DNA of 7,578 nucleotides from the NCBI GenBank assembly GCA_013205155.1, contig JABMMT010000267.1, forward strand, positions 1 to 7,578. Reading direction: 5' to 3'. The stretch is from Betaproteobacteria bacterium. Lineage in GTDB: Bacteria; Pseudomonadota; Gammaproteobacteria; Burkholderiales; Burkholderiaceae. Of this stretch, positions 1-6,275 are shown in pieces; the stretch's first letter is position 1, and every line of letters starts with the position of its first letter. Both the position numbers and the translations under genes were made by a program. The notes beneath the pieces were generated by a model. It saw only the letters and a list, made by a program, of their open reading frames with translations. It was not told the DNA's origin and searched no databases.

Positions 1-107
1 ACTGTCTTGGAGCCAACGCAAACGAGATTGAATGTTTGAGAGGATGCTAATGTGGAATATGCCAGGAAACTAGCAATAAAAGTTTTTTTAAAGATTTTGC
101 TCAGCAT
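1..107 (-). CDS. Exported protein of unknown function, N-terminal part only
   Basis: Read leftwards from the ATG at 107, the frame stays open for 35 codons to the window edge. It begins MLSKIFKKTFIASFLAYSTL and continues ASSQTFNLVCVGSKT. This is a textbook Sec signal peptide: a lysine-rich start (KIFKK), a hydrophobic core (TFIASFLAYSTLA) and a plausible cleavage just after TLA or ASS. A GAGAGG ribosome binding site lies 7 bases before this ATG. An in-frame ATG two codons earlier (113) has only 1 base of spacing, so 107 is preferred. The mature start (QTFNLVCVG) matches no family I can name. The product should be periplasmic or secreted. I am confident it is a real gene start, but the function is unknown. 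Confidence 0.75.
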   Translation of the reverse strand, partial: MLSKIFKKTFIASFLAYSTLASSQTFNLVCVGSKT

Positions 108-521
108 GTACATACCTCTCAACTAGATATGATTTGATAAAATATGATGTTACTTGAAGATTAATACTTTAGTTTTAATGACGATTTTTACAACAGAAGA
201 TTCTTGTGAAAAAGCCATGTCCTGCTCTAGTAGCCTAATCATAACCAAGACTGACAGGCGTAAGAATCACCTTGAGCCAGCGTGGGAGATCCTGGCCAAC
301 TATGAGCAACTAGGTAGAGGGTAAATTTGTCGGGTAAACCGACATGACCAGCTAGACCAAGTTCGCTAATGCTCAAAAGCAATTGCGAGAAATTTTAAAA
401 TAAAAACAACAAGATCCCCCAACATTTCATCCTTACTACCAGCTAGAATTATTTTGACTTTCTTTGTCGTCGCTTTCCCGTATAAAAAATTACAAAATCA
501 AAGATTTATAGGGGGCTATTT
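108..521. other. Intergenic region between an exported protein and the exonuclease gene
   Basis: This is a gene-free stretch of about 410 bases. It separates the 5' end of the left-edge gene from the 3' end of the exonuclease gene. It holds the Shine-Dalgarno of the left gene (115-120), a composite repeat ending in a palindrome (270-344) and a short GCAATTGC palindrome (379-386). A weak AT-rich hairpin, AAATC-TTT-GATTT on the minus strand near 496-508, lies just after the exonuclease stop; it is followed by a T-rich run and could help end that transcript. No convincing promoter hexamers were found. Confidence 0.5.
270..344 (+). repeat. Composite intergenic repeat, copy 1 (core plus palindrome)
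   Basis: The core at 270-311 contains GATCCTGGCCAACTATGAGC. It matches 3784-3826 with only scattered, mostly transition, differences and one single-base gap. It is followed 16 bases later by the palindrome TGTCGGGTAAACCGACA (328-344), whose 8-base arms carry one mismatch. The other copy has the same order of core then palindrome, so the two parts travel together. None of the shared frames is conserved as protein: stops interrupt two of them in one copy or the other, and changes in the third fall at first codon positions. This suggests a non-coding dispersed element. Confidence 0.6.
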
Positions 522-1187
522 TTAACGCGGTATCCAGCTAGCCTGACGGGCAACACTCCTTAAACTAGCCCATGAATTCGCCTCTTTCGTGAGATAGGGC
601 CATAGACGCATCAAAAGCTGTGCAGTAGCGAAGGTATCGGCTGCGGCTTGGTGGCGTTCGGCGCACTCAATTTCAAAATATCCCAACCAGTCATCAAGCG
701 ATCGTAGACTAGGGTTTACCCCAGTAATTTTGGCAAGTGATTCGATATCCAGCCATTCGTTTTGTAAGGGCTTAAGCCCAAATAAGGAATAGGCCTTATT
801 GATCATCCCCTCATCAAAATCTGAATGAAATGCCATGAGGGGGCAATTGCCTACCCATTGCCGAAATTCTTCCAAGACCTCCACTGGCGGTCTACCATCG
901 GATTGCGCTTGTGCACCAATATGATGAATCAAGATATTGTCCTTATGACTCGGTAAATCTTGCTTTAGAACAGCTTCGTAGCTATCGCCAATGATGATGG
1001 ATATGCGCCTAAAGTCAGAGCTCACTTCTACCGCAACTGCAGCGATGGCGAGTAGGCGATCGGAATGTAGATTGAGTCCGCTGGTTTCGACATCGAGCAC
1101 GATCCAGCGCTGCGATTGAGATTTAGCCGTCTTAAACAGGCGGCTGATTTTATCGAATAACGGTAGGTTTCTAATACTAGTCAACAT
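522..1187 (-). CDS. DnaQ-like DEDDh 3'-5' exonuclease
   Basis: This 221-residue protein has the exonuclease fold of the DNA polymerase III epsilon/RNase T superfamily, which removes nucleotides from 3' ends using two metal ions. All catalytic motifs are visible. ExoI is VLDVETSG, with D32 and E34. ExoII is FHSDFDEG, with D125. ExoIII is HQAAADTF, with H179 and D184, the spacing of the DEDDh subgroup. The first 25 or so residues are a basic extension before the domain. There is no polymerase-binding tail or polymerase domain, so it is probably not the replicative proofreading subunit. The start lies 3 bases after the stop of the upstream 634-residue gene, so the two are almost certainly co-transcribed. 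Pairing of a DUF294/CBS protein with such an exonuclease is, from general knowledge, a recurring arrangement, often near acetate or solute symporter genes; no symporter is visible here. The true substrate is unknown. Confidence 0.88.
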   Translation of the reverse strand: MLTSIRNLPLFDKISRLFKTAKSQSQRWIVLDVETSGLNLHSDRLLAIAAVAVEVSSDFRRISIIIGDSYEAVLKQDLPSHKDNILIHHIGAQAQSDGRPPVEVLEEFRQWVGNCPLMAFHSDFDEGMINKAYSLFGLKPLQNEWLDIESLAKITGVNPSLRSLDDWLGYFEIECAERHQAAADTFATAQLLMRLWPYLTKEANSWASLRSVARQASWIPR

Positions 1188-1190
1188 AGA

Positions 1191-3095
1191 TTAGCCAGGA
1201 TAGTCTAGCTGCAAGTGCTGCTGTAATGAGCGCACCTTTAAAAGTGACTCTTTCAAAATACTACGGTCTACGTTATTGAGTTTGTCAATATCAATCACAT
1301 TTGGATTGCCCCCAATCTTCGCTTCACCAATCTGAACGGCTAAACGCTGTGTTTGCAAAAACTCGAAAGCCGTAATCCAAGCAGCGCTTTCTGACTCAGG
1401 AACATTTAAGGCACGACCAACCGCAGCTAGACGCTCGCGGGTATTGGTTGCTTCAATACCGTGCGCCAAAGAATATATCCGCGCAACATCCACAATGATC
1501 GCAGTTCCCTGCAGCTTCAAATCAATCGTTTTTTGACCATCGATCTCCGTAGACTCAATGGCGCCAAACCAATTTAAGGGTACGTGGGTATTGAGGGAGT
1601 TGTCAGCTAACAACTTAATAAAGCGGGGAATAGCTGCGGCCTTGGTTCGTACATAGTCTTTAAGTGGTATCAATAAATCTGCGTTACCAGCGAGTACCCG
1701 GAAATCAAAAAAGATGCTGGCATTGAGTAAATCCTCGGGGTTGCCTTGTTCAATCCAGCGGGAAAAGCGCATTAGCCATTCGCTTTGAGTAAGACAAAGT
1801 TCTGGGTTGCTCGCCATGATGTTGCCCTTGCAAAGCGGGTAACCGCATTCATGCAGCGCCTGATTCACTTCGCCTGCAAAACACAGATAGGCTTCGCGCT
1901 GGCTCACCGGCACCGTATCCGAAAATACCAAGGCATTATCTTGATCCGTTGCAATAGTCTGTTCGCTGCGCCCTTCAGAGCCTAAGGCAATCCAAGCAAA
2001 CTGGGTCATATTCAATTGATGTTTGGCAGCGTAAATCTCAATCAGCCGTTCTGTTAGAACATCATTTAAATGACTAATCAGCGTAGTGAGCTGCCGTGCT
2101 TGTATTCCCTGACCTAATAAGTTACGGGTAAATTTACGAATATCGTCTGCGCACTTCTTCAACTGAGCAAGTTCATCTGTTCCACGAATTGCAGAACTAA
2201 TATTACTCAGTGAGAGTCGTTGCAAGGAAAACAAGTCGCGCTCGGAAATAATGCCGACAAGCTCGCCCTGATCCAAAATAGGTAAGTGTCGGATATTAAA
2301 ACGGGACATGAGTAAGCCCGCCTTTTCAGCAGTGTCGTCGACAGTCAAGGTTTTCACATCCGGCGTCATTACTGCAGAGATGGGCGTACTCAAATCCAAA
2401 TTACACAAAGTAACGCGCGATAGCACATCGTAACGCGTCAAAATTCCTAAAATAGTGTGCTGATCTTTTACTATCAGAATAGACCCTACTTTTTTTTCAT
2501 GAATCAGCGTCAAGGCTTCACGTAAGGATTTGTTTGGCCCTATGGTCAATGGTTTTTTAAGGGCTAGATCGCCCACCCTACTCTCCAATGATTGCTCTGC
2601 AAGCGCGTGAGATGCAAACGAATTACGTAAGGCAATGCGTGACTCTTGAAGTAATCCCCAAATACGATTATTCAAAAATTCACTAAAGGGTATCGATTGA
2701 GATGCTAACTGGCGCATTGCTTCTACTGGAAACAATAAACAAAAACAATCATCTACTGCACTATAGGTTGTCGAGACTGGTCGATTAGCAAATGCAGAGC
2801 CAATCGAAAATAAACTTCCTGCGTCGAGTAAAAAAGCGGTCTCTTCAATTCCAGGAATATCTCGTCGCCCTGATACGCGCCCTTGTCTAATCAGATATAA
2901 GAATTGCGGAGCACCGTCTGCTGGGGACAGAATGACCTCCTTAGGTGCAAAGTAAGCTTCGCTAGATGAGGTCACGAAAAAATCAACATCTTTTTGGGCC
3001 ATCTTCGAAAATGGCAGGCTTTGCATCAGCTGTTGGCGTAAGTTTTGAACTAGGCTATGCGAAGCAGGAAAAGTAAAATTACTTTGTTTAGCCAT
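1191..3095 (-). CDS. cNMP-binding-like / tandem CBS / DUF294 nucleotidyltransferase-like protein
   Basis: This 634-residue cytoplasmic protein has three modules. Residues 25-145 resemble a cyclic-nucleotide-binding beta-roll. Residues 180-295 are two CBS domains (IHEKKVGSILIVKD, then LLMSRFNIRHLPILD), which usually sense adenosine nucleotides. Residues 310-475 form a GlnD-type nucleotidyltransferase domain with LGSEGRSEQTIATDQDNAL, giving G372-S373 and the metal-binding pair D384/D386. A helical DUF294 C-terminal domain follows (FEFLQTQRLAVQ near 577-588). In the first module the residues that normally contact cyclic phosphate look replaced: Ile98 sits where Glu is usual and Val107 where Arg is usual, so cAMP binding is doubtful. 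No enzymatic product is established for this family; a signalling or regulatory role is inferred. The start is supported weakly by GTGGA about 8 bases upstream. It is the first gene of a pair with the exonuclease. Confidence 0.9.
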   Translation of the reverse strand: MAKQSNFTFPASHSLVQNLRQQLMQSLPFSKMAQKDVDFFVTSSSEAYFAPKEVILSPADGAPQFLYLIRQGRVSGRRDIPGIEETAFLLDAGSLFSIGSAFANRPVSTTYSAVDDCFCLLFPVEAMRQLASQSIPFSEFLNNRIWGLLQESRIALRNSFASHALAEQSLESRVGDLALKKPLTIGPNKSLREALTLIHEKKVGSILIVKDQHTILGILTRYDVLSRVTLCNLDLSTPISAVMTPDVKTLTVDDTAEKAGLLMSRFNIRHLPILDQGELVGIISERDLFSLQRLSLSNISSAIRGTDELAQLKKCADDIRKFTRNLLGQGIQARQLTTLISHLNDVLTERLIEIYAAKHQLNMTQFAWIALGSEGRSEQTIATDQDNALVFSDTVPVSQREAYLCFAGEVNQALHECGYPLCKGNIMASNPELCLTQSEWLMRFSRWIEQGNPEDLLNASIFFDFRVLAGNADLLIPLKDYVRTKAAAIPRFIKLLADNSLNTHVPLNWFGAIESTEIDGQKTIDLKLQGTAIIVDVARIYSLAHGIEATNTRERLAAVGRALNVPESESAAWITAFEFLQTQRLAVQIGEAKIGGNPNVIDIDKLNNVDRSILKESLLKVRSLQQHLQLDYPG

Positions 3096-3302
3096 TCATT
3101 GATCCACATTCAAAAAAGAGAAAGATTCTTTTTATCAACCAACTCATTGAGCATGAAGCTACTTACCGGACCTTATTACGCTATTTTGGCAACTAGGCGC
3201 TAAGTAATTCATTCATTTAACAGCTAAAAGTTCGATAGATAGTTTTTCGGATACCGCTCTAAGACTATAAAGCAGGTCAGGATACTTTTTACGGGAATTA
3301 GT

Positions 3303-3441
3303 GTTTTTTAGAAAAAACGGCTTGAGGAATATAAAGCTAGGCGCTTATAAATTTATGATTTGTAAGTACTTTATAAAAATAGCAGCGATTCATAGACTAG
3401 ATCAGCTTTCACTGCTATTTTTCTTATCATAGATAAGCTGA
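3303..3441. other. Cluster of inverted repeats, possible structured RNA or terminator relic
   Basis: Four hairpins follow one another. The first is GTTTTTT-AG-AAAAAAC (3303-3318). The second is CTTATAAAT/ATTTGTAAG (3344-3366), with one G-T pair and a 5-base loop. The third is AAAAATAGCAG/CTGCTATTTTT (3375-3385 with 3412-3422), 11 perfect pairs around a 26-base loop. The fourth is CTTATC-ata-GATAAG (3423-3437). TCAGCTT (3402-3408) can also pair with AAGCTGA (3435-3441), which excludes the fourth hairpin. The density is unusual, but the arms are AT-rich, so chance contributes. It matches no RNA family that I recognise; the third hairpin could be a bidirectional terminator. Confidence 0.4.
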
Positions 3442-3506
3442 CAAAGCTAATGGCTAAGTAGAGAAGAGTTATGTTCCTCGATCATCACTTAAAAGGACGC
3501 TTGGAA

Positions 3507-3523
3507 TGTCGGTTTAACCGACG
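3507..3523. repeat. GTCGGTT/AACCGAC palindrome, stand-alone copy
   Basis: GTCGGTT-T-AACCGAC (3508-3522) is a perfect 7-base-arm palindrome with a one-base centre. It belongs to the same family as the palindromes ending the composite repeats at 328-344 and 3857-3872. Here the 42-base core is absent. Its right flank, CGACGCT, instead resembles the right end of the 70-base repeats at 7099-7168 and 7424-7493, where TTTAAGCGACGCT and TTAAATCGACGCT occur. It could be a protein binding site or a REP-like element. Confidence 0.5.
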
Positions 3524-3653
3524 CTAAATCTGTAGATACCACCCAAGATCCAAGCTATTCCACCCCGAACCAGCATTCTCGGTGCCTACTGGACATCAAA
3601 AGCCAACACCCTAATGCCATTGTTCGTGCTGTTGTTTTAGCTCATTTTTAAAG

Positions 3654-3698
3654 CTTCTAAGGTCAAGGTCGCACGTTCGAATCGTGCTGGGCAGGCCA
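3654..3698 (+). pseudogene. 3' half of a tRNA, probably tRNA-Arg(UCU)
   Basis: The segment reads as a tRNA from the anticodon loop to the CCA end. CTTCTAA (3654-3660) is a seven-base loop with anticodon TCT. GGTCA is the 3' anticodon strand and AGGTC the variable loop. GCACG-TTCGAAT-CGTGC (3671-3687) is a perfect T arm with the invariant TTCRA. TGGGCAG is the 3' acceptor strand, G the discriminator base, and CCA ends at 3698. The matching 5' strands are absent: the bases before the loop (TAAAG) cannot pair with GGTCA. TAGCTCA at 3638-3644 resembles a D-arm start but sits about 8 bases too close. A functional tRNA is therefore unlikely. Such 3' halves are classic attachment-site duplicates left by integrases. 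The amino acid assignment rests on the anticodon loop alone. Confidence 0.6.
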
Positions 3699-3783
3699 AA
3701 AACTCCTTTTTCATATGAATCTAGGCTGGTTGATTGTGCTCGATTGGGTCAATCATTCTTGAGCTTGGCTAGCGTGAGAGTGG

Positions 3784-3873
3784 CCTTGGGTCTAGCGTGA
3801 AGGATCCTGGTCAACTATGGGCGACTCAGTTAAAAATTTGACCCTGATCATTTAGTGTCGGTTTGAACCGACT
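3784..3873 (+). repeat. Composite intergenic repeat, copy 2 (core plus palindrome)
   Basis: The core at 3784-3826 contains GATCCTGGTCAACTATGGGC and aligns with 270-311. It is followed 30 bases later by GTCGGTT-TG-AACCGAC (3857-3872), a perfect 7-base-arm palindrome. A partial further copy of the core start (CTAGCGTGA) is seen just upstream at 3769-3777. The palindrome ends 12 bases from the stop codon of the araC-type gene, so it may form the 3' hairpin of that transcript, although no T run follows. Confidence 0.6.
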
Positions 3874-3884
3874 GTGGGCAACTG

Positions 3885-4655
3885 TCAATATAGCCTTTGT
3901 TCTTTGGTGGATAGGCGACTCATAGCGCGTGAGAGGGTAGATGCGCTTGAATAACCTGTTGAACGTGCTGCCTGCTTTAAACCTATGCCATCAACAATGA
4001 GTCGTCGTGCTAAATTTAGTCGAATCGTTTCTATATATTTCCCAGGTGTTATTTGCATGAGTTGCTTGAATTGATGCGCATAAGAAGTACGCGACATACC
4101 CGCTTCTAGTGAGAGTGTTTCTAAAGACCAGTCTTTAGATGCATTTTCATGTATAGCAACTAGTGTTTTAGCAATTCTCGGATTTGCTAATGCACTAAAT
4201 AGACCAGTAGTTTTTTGTGGTTGAGAAACTAAATGCCTTAATAGACCAATTAGTAAGATATCTCCAGCGCGATTAATTAATAAAGGCTGTCCGCATCTAG
4301 TCGCTGCCATTTCACTAGAAATCAAACGAATAATTTGAGTAAGTGAGGTATCAGCATTATGTAAATTGACCAAGAGTGGTTCTGCAAATTCTGACAAAAA
4401 GATGGGTGCTAGCGGTCCATCTAGCTTTACCTCAAAACTCATCCACTTCTTTTTATGGGCTGTCAGCACCATATCATCAGCATCAAATGCTGGGCAGATG
4501 AGTAATGCCATATGCTCAATGGAAGGCTCTGAGCCTAGAGGATTTTCATCAACCAAAATATGTAGTCCATAGCCATTGGGCTTGTCGTTTAGAGAAACTC
4601 GGGGTGCAAGCCCCTGCAGGAGGGCGGATAAACGATCTAAGTTAAGCGTGGCCAT
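3885..4655 (-). CDS. AraC-family transcriptional regulator with cupin-type sensor domain
   Basis: This 256-residue DNA-binding protein has an N-terminal part (about 5-150) that resembles the cupin-like sensor domain of the AraC_binding/Cupin_6 type. The C-terminal part carries two helix-turn-helix motifs: WSLETLSLEAGMSRTSYAHQ (176-195) with ITPGKYI after it, and GLKQAARSTGYSSASTLSRA (225-244). The usual C-terminal block after the second motif (of the form FGxSPxxYR) is missing; the protein ends SRLSTKEQRLY, so the tail is short or altered. No Shine-Dalgarno is visible before the ATG at 4655, and the next internal ATG (M48) is too far in, so translation may be weak or from a very short leader. 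It is divergent from the peroxiredoxin-like gene and is the likely regulator of that unit and of itself, inferred from arrangement. Confidence 0.87.
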   Translation of the reverse strand: MATLNLDRLSALLQGLAPRVSLNDKPNGYGLHILVDENPLGSEPSIEHMALLICPAFDADDMVLTAHKKKWMSFEVKLDGPLAPIFLSEFAEPLLVNLHNADTSLTQIIRLISSEMAATRCGQPLLINRAGDILLIGLLRHLVSQPQKTTGLFSALANPRIAKTLVAIHENASKDWSLETLSLEAGMSRTSYAHQFKQLMQITPGKYIETIRLNLARRLIVDGIGLKQAARSTGYSSASTLSRAMSRLSTKEQRLY

Positions 4656-4684
4656 ATTTGTACTAAAAGCTAATAAATATGGAC

Positions 4685-4710
4685 TTATTGTTGCATTTAA
4701 TCAGCAATAA
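4685..4710. promoter_or_regulatory. Inverted repeat in the divergent promoter region, candidate AraC-type operator
   Basis: TTATTGTTG (4685-4693) and CAGCAATAA (4702-4710) are inverted copies with 8 of 9 positions matching, separated by 8 bases. The dyad sits about midway in the 88-base region between the two divergent starts. It reaches the expected -35 zone of the plus-strand gene, where activators of this family often bind. The binding protein is inferred, not shown. Confidence 0.45.
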
Positions 4711-4724
4711 TACAAATCTATAAC
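4696..4724 (+). promoter_or_regulatory. Candidate promoter of the peroxiredoxin-tautomerase-DM13 unit
   Basis: TATAAC (4719-4724) is a good -10 hexamer, 5 of 6 to TATAAT. At 17 bases upstream the -35 position is TTTAAT, only 3 of 6, and it overlaps the inverted repeat. A strong -10 with a poor -35 would fit an activator-dependent promoter. The -10 ends 19 bases before the ATG at 4744, leaving a short leader. Confidence 0.4.
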
Positions 4725-4743
4725 GTTTTAGAAAGAGCCCCCC

Positions 4744-5280
4744 ATGCTATTACCCCGTCAAACTACCCCAGCACTAAGCGTTCCTACCTTGCATCACGGA
4801 ACTTTTGATTTAGCGACTGATGCTGCTGAGAATTTCACATTAGTAGTGTTTTATCGCGGTCTGCATTGCCCAATATGTGCGAAGTATCTATTGGAATTAG
4901 CTCGCCTAGTTCCCGAGTTTGAGCAGCGTGGAGTTAAGATTATTGCGATCTCCAGTGATACCAAAGAGCGTACAGAGCAAATGGTTGAAAAACTCAACGC
5001 CCCTGAACTACGCATGGGTTATGGATTGAAATTAGATGTTGCGCGTCAGTGGGGTCTGTATATCAGCACCTCACGTGGTTTAACATCGATCAACATTGAA
5101 GAGCCAGCTTTATTCTCAGAGCCAGCTGTCTATATCGTAAGACCCGATACCACGCTCTACTATGGCGCCGTTCAGACGATGCCATTTGCACGACCAAATT
5201 TCACTGACTTATTAGCTGCAATTGATTTTGCTATGGCCAAAGATTACCCAGCACGTGGTGAATATACTGGCGCGGTGTAA
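4744..5280 (+). CDS. Peroxiredoxin-like AhpC/TSA family protein
   Basis: This 178-residue protein has a thioredoxin fold. The segment FYRGLHCPIC (36-45) holds C42 and C45 in the place of the peroxidatic or CxxC cysteines of the peroxiredoxin-like 2 group, where FYRGxWCPxC is usual; His replaces the common Trp. FSEPAVYIVRPD (124-135) carries the cis-proline P127. The family is expected to reduce peroxides or act as a thiol oxidoreductase in the cytoplasm; no signal peptide is present. A GAAAGAG ribosome site lies six cytosines before the ATG. The gene is divergent from the AraC-type regulator and 43 bases ahead of the tautomerase gene, which suggests one transcript. Whether it has real peroxidase activity cannot be told from sequence. 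Confidence 0.85.
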   Translation: MLLPRQTTPALSVPTLHHGTFDLATDAAENFTLVVFYRGLHCPICAKYLLELARLVPEFEQRGVKIIAISSDTKERTEQMVEKLNAPELRMGYGLKLDVARQWGLYISTSRGLTSINIEEPALFSEPAVYIVRPDTTLYYGAVQTMPFARPNFTDLLAAIDFAMAKDYPARGEYTGAV

Positions 5281-5323
5281 GAGCTTATAGGCTGGTTAAA
5301 CTAAAACAATAGGAGATTGAAGG

Positions 5324-5713
5324 ATGCCATTGGTGCGAATTGATTTAGGTAAGCAATACCCCGGTGAAGTGGCGCAGCAAGTTGGAGATATTGTGTATCA
5401 GGCGATGATTCATCATATTAATGTGCCAGCAGATGATAAGTTTCAGGTAATTACTAAACATGATGCAGATGAATTAGTGGCCCCCAAAAGCTATCTAGGA
5501 ATTGAATATTCGTCAGGTATTATTTTCATTCAGGTGACTTTGAATGAGGGGCGTAGTACTGAGCTCAAGAAGAAATTCTATAAAGTAATCTGCGAGGGAT
5601 TGGTAGAAAAACTTCAAATACGGCCAGAAGATATCGTTATTAACTTAGTGGAAGTAAATAAAGAGAATTGGTCATTTGGCCATGGTGAGATGCAGTACGC
5701 CCCTAAAACCTAA
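5324..5713 (+). CDS. Tautomerase-family protein
   Basis: This 129-residue protein starts MPLVRIDL, so removal of Met exposes the N-terminal proline that is the catalytic base of the 4-oxalocrotonate tautomerase/MIF superfamily. GRSTELKKKFY (76-86) and ENWSFGHGEMQY (114-125) fit the longer Tautomerase_2 type (PF14552 style), which spans two beta-alpha-beta units. The substrate is unknown; family members act on enol/keto acids or dehalogenate small unsaturated acids. A strong AGGAG lies 8 bases before the ATG. It sits between the peroxiredoxin-like and DM13 genes and probably shares their transcript. Confidence 0.85.
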   Translation: MPLVRIDLGKQYPGEVAQQVGDIVYQAMIHHINVPADDKFQVITKHDADELVAPKSYLGIEYSSGIIFIQVTLNEGRSTELKKKFYKVICEGLVEKLQIRPEDIVINLVEVNKENWSFGHGEMQYAPKT

Positions 5714-5727
5714 TTGATCCTAACGGC

Positions 5728-6219
5728 ATGAAAAATAAAATCCTGTTAAGCCTCATTCTTATTTGTGCCCCACTAACTGCAAGCGCCCAGCTTCTCGACG
5801 CAATCCGTGGTCACGCACAAGATCTTAAGTCACGTTTTGAGGACAATCAAAAAGTTGAAGGCGAAATCCTCAAGCGAGGACAAATTGACAAAAACGCTAA
5901 GGGACAAGATTTGATACACAACTCCTCTGGTGAGTGGTCCTTAATCAAAGTTGGCAATCAATTATTTTTACAATCCAGCGAGGACTTTAAGTCTAGCCCT
6001 GGGCCGGACTATCATATCTATATCAGCAGTAAACCTGCCATTAAAGATAATGATGAATTTAGTGCTCAACAAATTGAAGTCAGCCGCATTAAAAAGCCCA
6101 ATGGCGCCGCATTCTATCTTTTAAAGACGCAAAACCCAGAAGATATAAACAGCATGTTGATTTGGTGTAAGCAATTTAAAGAGTATATTGGATCAGCTGA
6201 TTTACGCCATACAAAGTAG
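5728..6219 (+). CDS. Exported DM13-domain protein
   Basis: This is a 163-residue precursor. Residues 1-20 form a signal peptide (lysines, hydrophobic LLSLILICAPL, cleavage after TASA). The mature part carries a DM13 domain at about 45-157. Its marks are SGEWSLIKVGNQLFLQ, then GPDYHIYIS, the Cys in LIWCKQF (C147) and the closing YIGSADLR. DM13 domains have been proposed to be redox modules with a conserved cysteine; the function in bacteria is not established. The Cys in the signal peptide (C13) does not sit in a lipobox, so a soluble periplasmic protein is expected. It starts 14 bases after the tautomerase stop with no clear Shine-Dalgarno, so translation may be coupled to the upstream gene. 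Confidence 0.82.
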   Translation: MKNKILLSLILICAPLTASAQLLDAIRGHAQDLKSRFEDNQKVEGEILKRGQIDKNAKGQDLIHNSSGEWSLIKVGNQLFLQSSEDFKSSPGPDYHIYISSKPAIKDNDEFSAQQIEVSRIKKPNGAAFYLLKTQNPEDINSMLIWCKQFKEYIGSADLRHTK

Positions 6220-6275
6220 GCAAATGAAGTGTGTGGTTTTTAGTCACTGTAAATAAATTATTTTAGAAAGAAAAA

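Larger units (their letters stand above)
3096..3884. other. Gene-free mosaic region of repeats, hairpins and a tRNA fragment
   Basis: These 789 bases lie upstream of the DUF294 gene and downstream of the araC-type gene and contain no convincing gene. The left part (3096-3300) should hold the DUF294 promoter, but I could not identify hexamers. From 3303 to 3441 there is a run of inverted repeats. At 3507-3523 and 3857-3872 lie GTCGGTT/AACCGAC palindromes, at 3654-3698 a half tRNA, and at 3784-3873 the second composite repeat. Short open frames, for example 18 codons from 3471 behind GAGAAGAG, are too small and unsupported to call. The mix suggests a decayed insertion hotspot. Confidence 0.55.

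Noticed and set aside
178..324. 48-codon plus-strand open frame overlapping composite repeat copy 1
   Set aside because: There is no Shine-Dalgarno before the ATG, and the equivalent frame in the second repeat copy is broken by a stop, so it is not conserved as protein.
1785..1985. 66-codon plus-strand open frame inside the DUF294 gene
   Set aside because: It is antisense to a well-supported domain-bearing gene, has no ribosome site and no protein-like signature; it is a shadow frame.
3099..3113. FNR-like TTGATCCACATTCAA just upstream of the DUF294 start
   Set aside because: The half-sites are one base too far apart and the site abuts the start codon, which is not a workable promoter position.
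3471..3527. 18-codon open frame with GAGAAGAG before its ATG
   Set aside because: It is too short, runs through the palindrome and has no recognisable product; the purine-rich run is probably chance.
3784..3873. Composite repeat considered as a CRISPR unit or transposon end
   Set aside because: There are only two distant copies, no regular spacers, no transposase and no visible target-site duplication.
4366..4572. 68-codon plus-strand open frame inside the AraC-type gene
   Set aside because: It lies wholly antisense to the regulator and has low-complexity Ser-rich translation; treated as a shadow.
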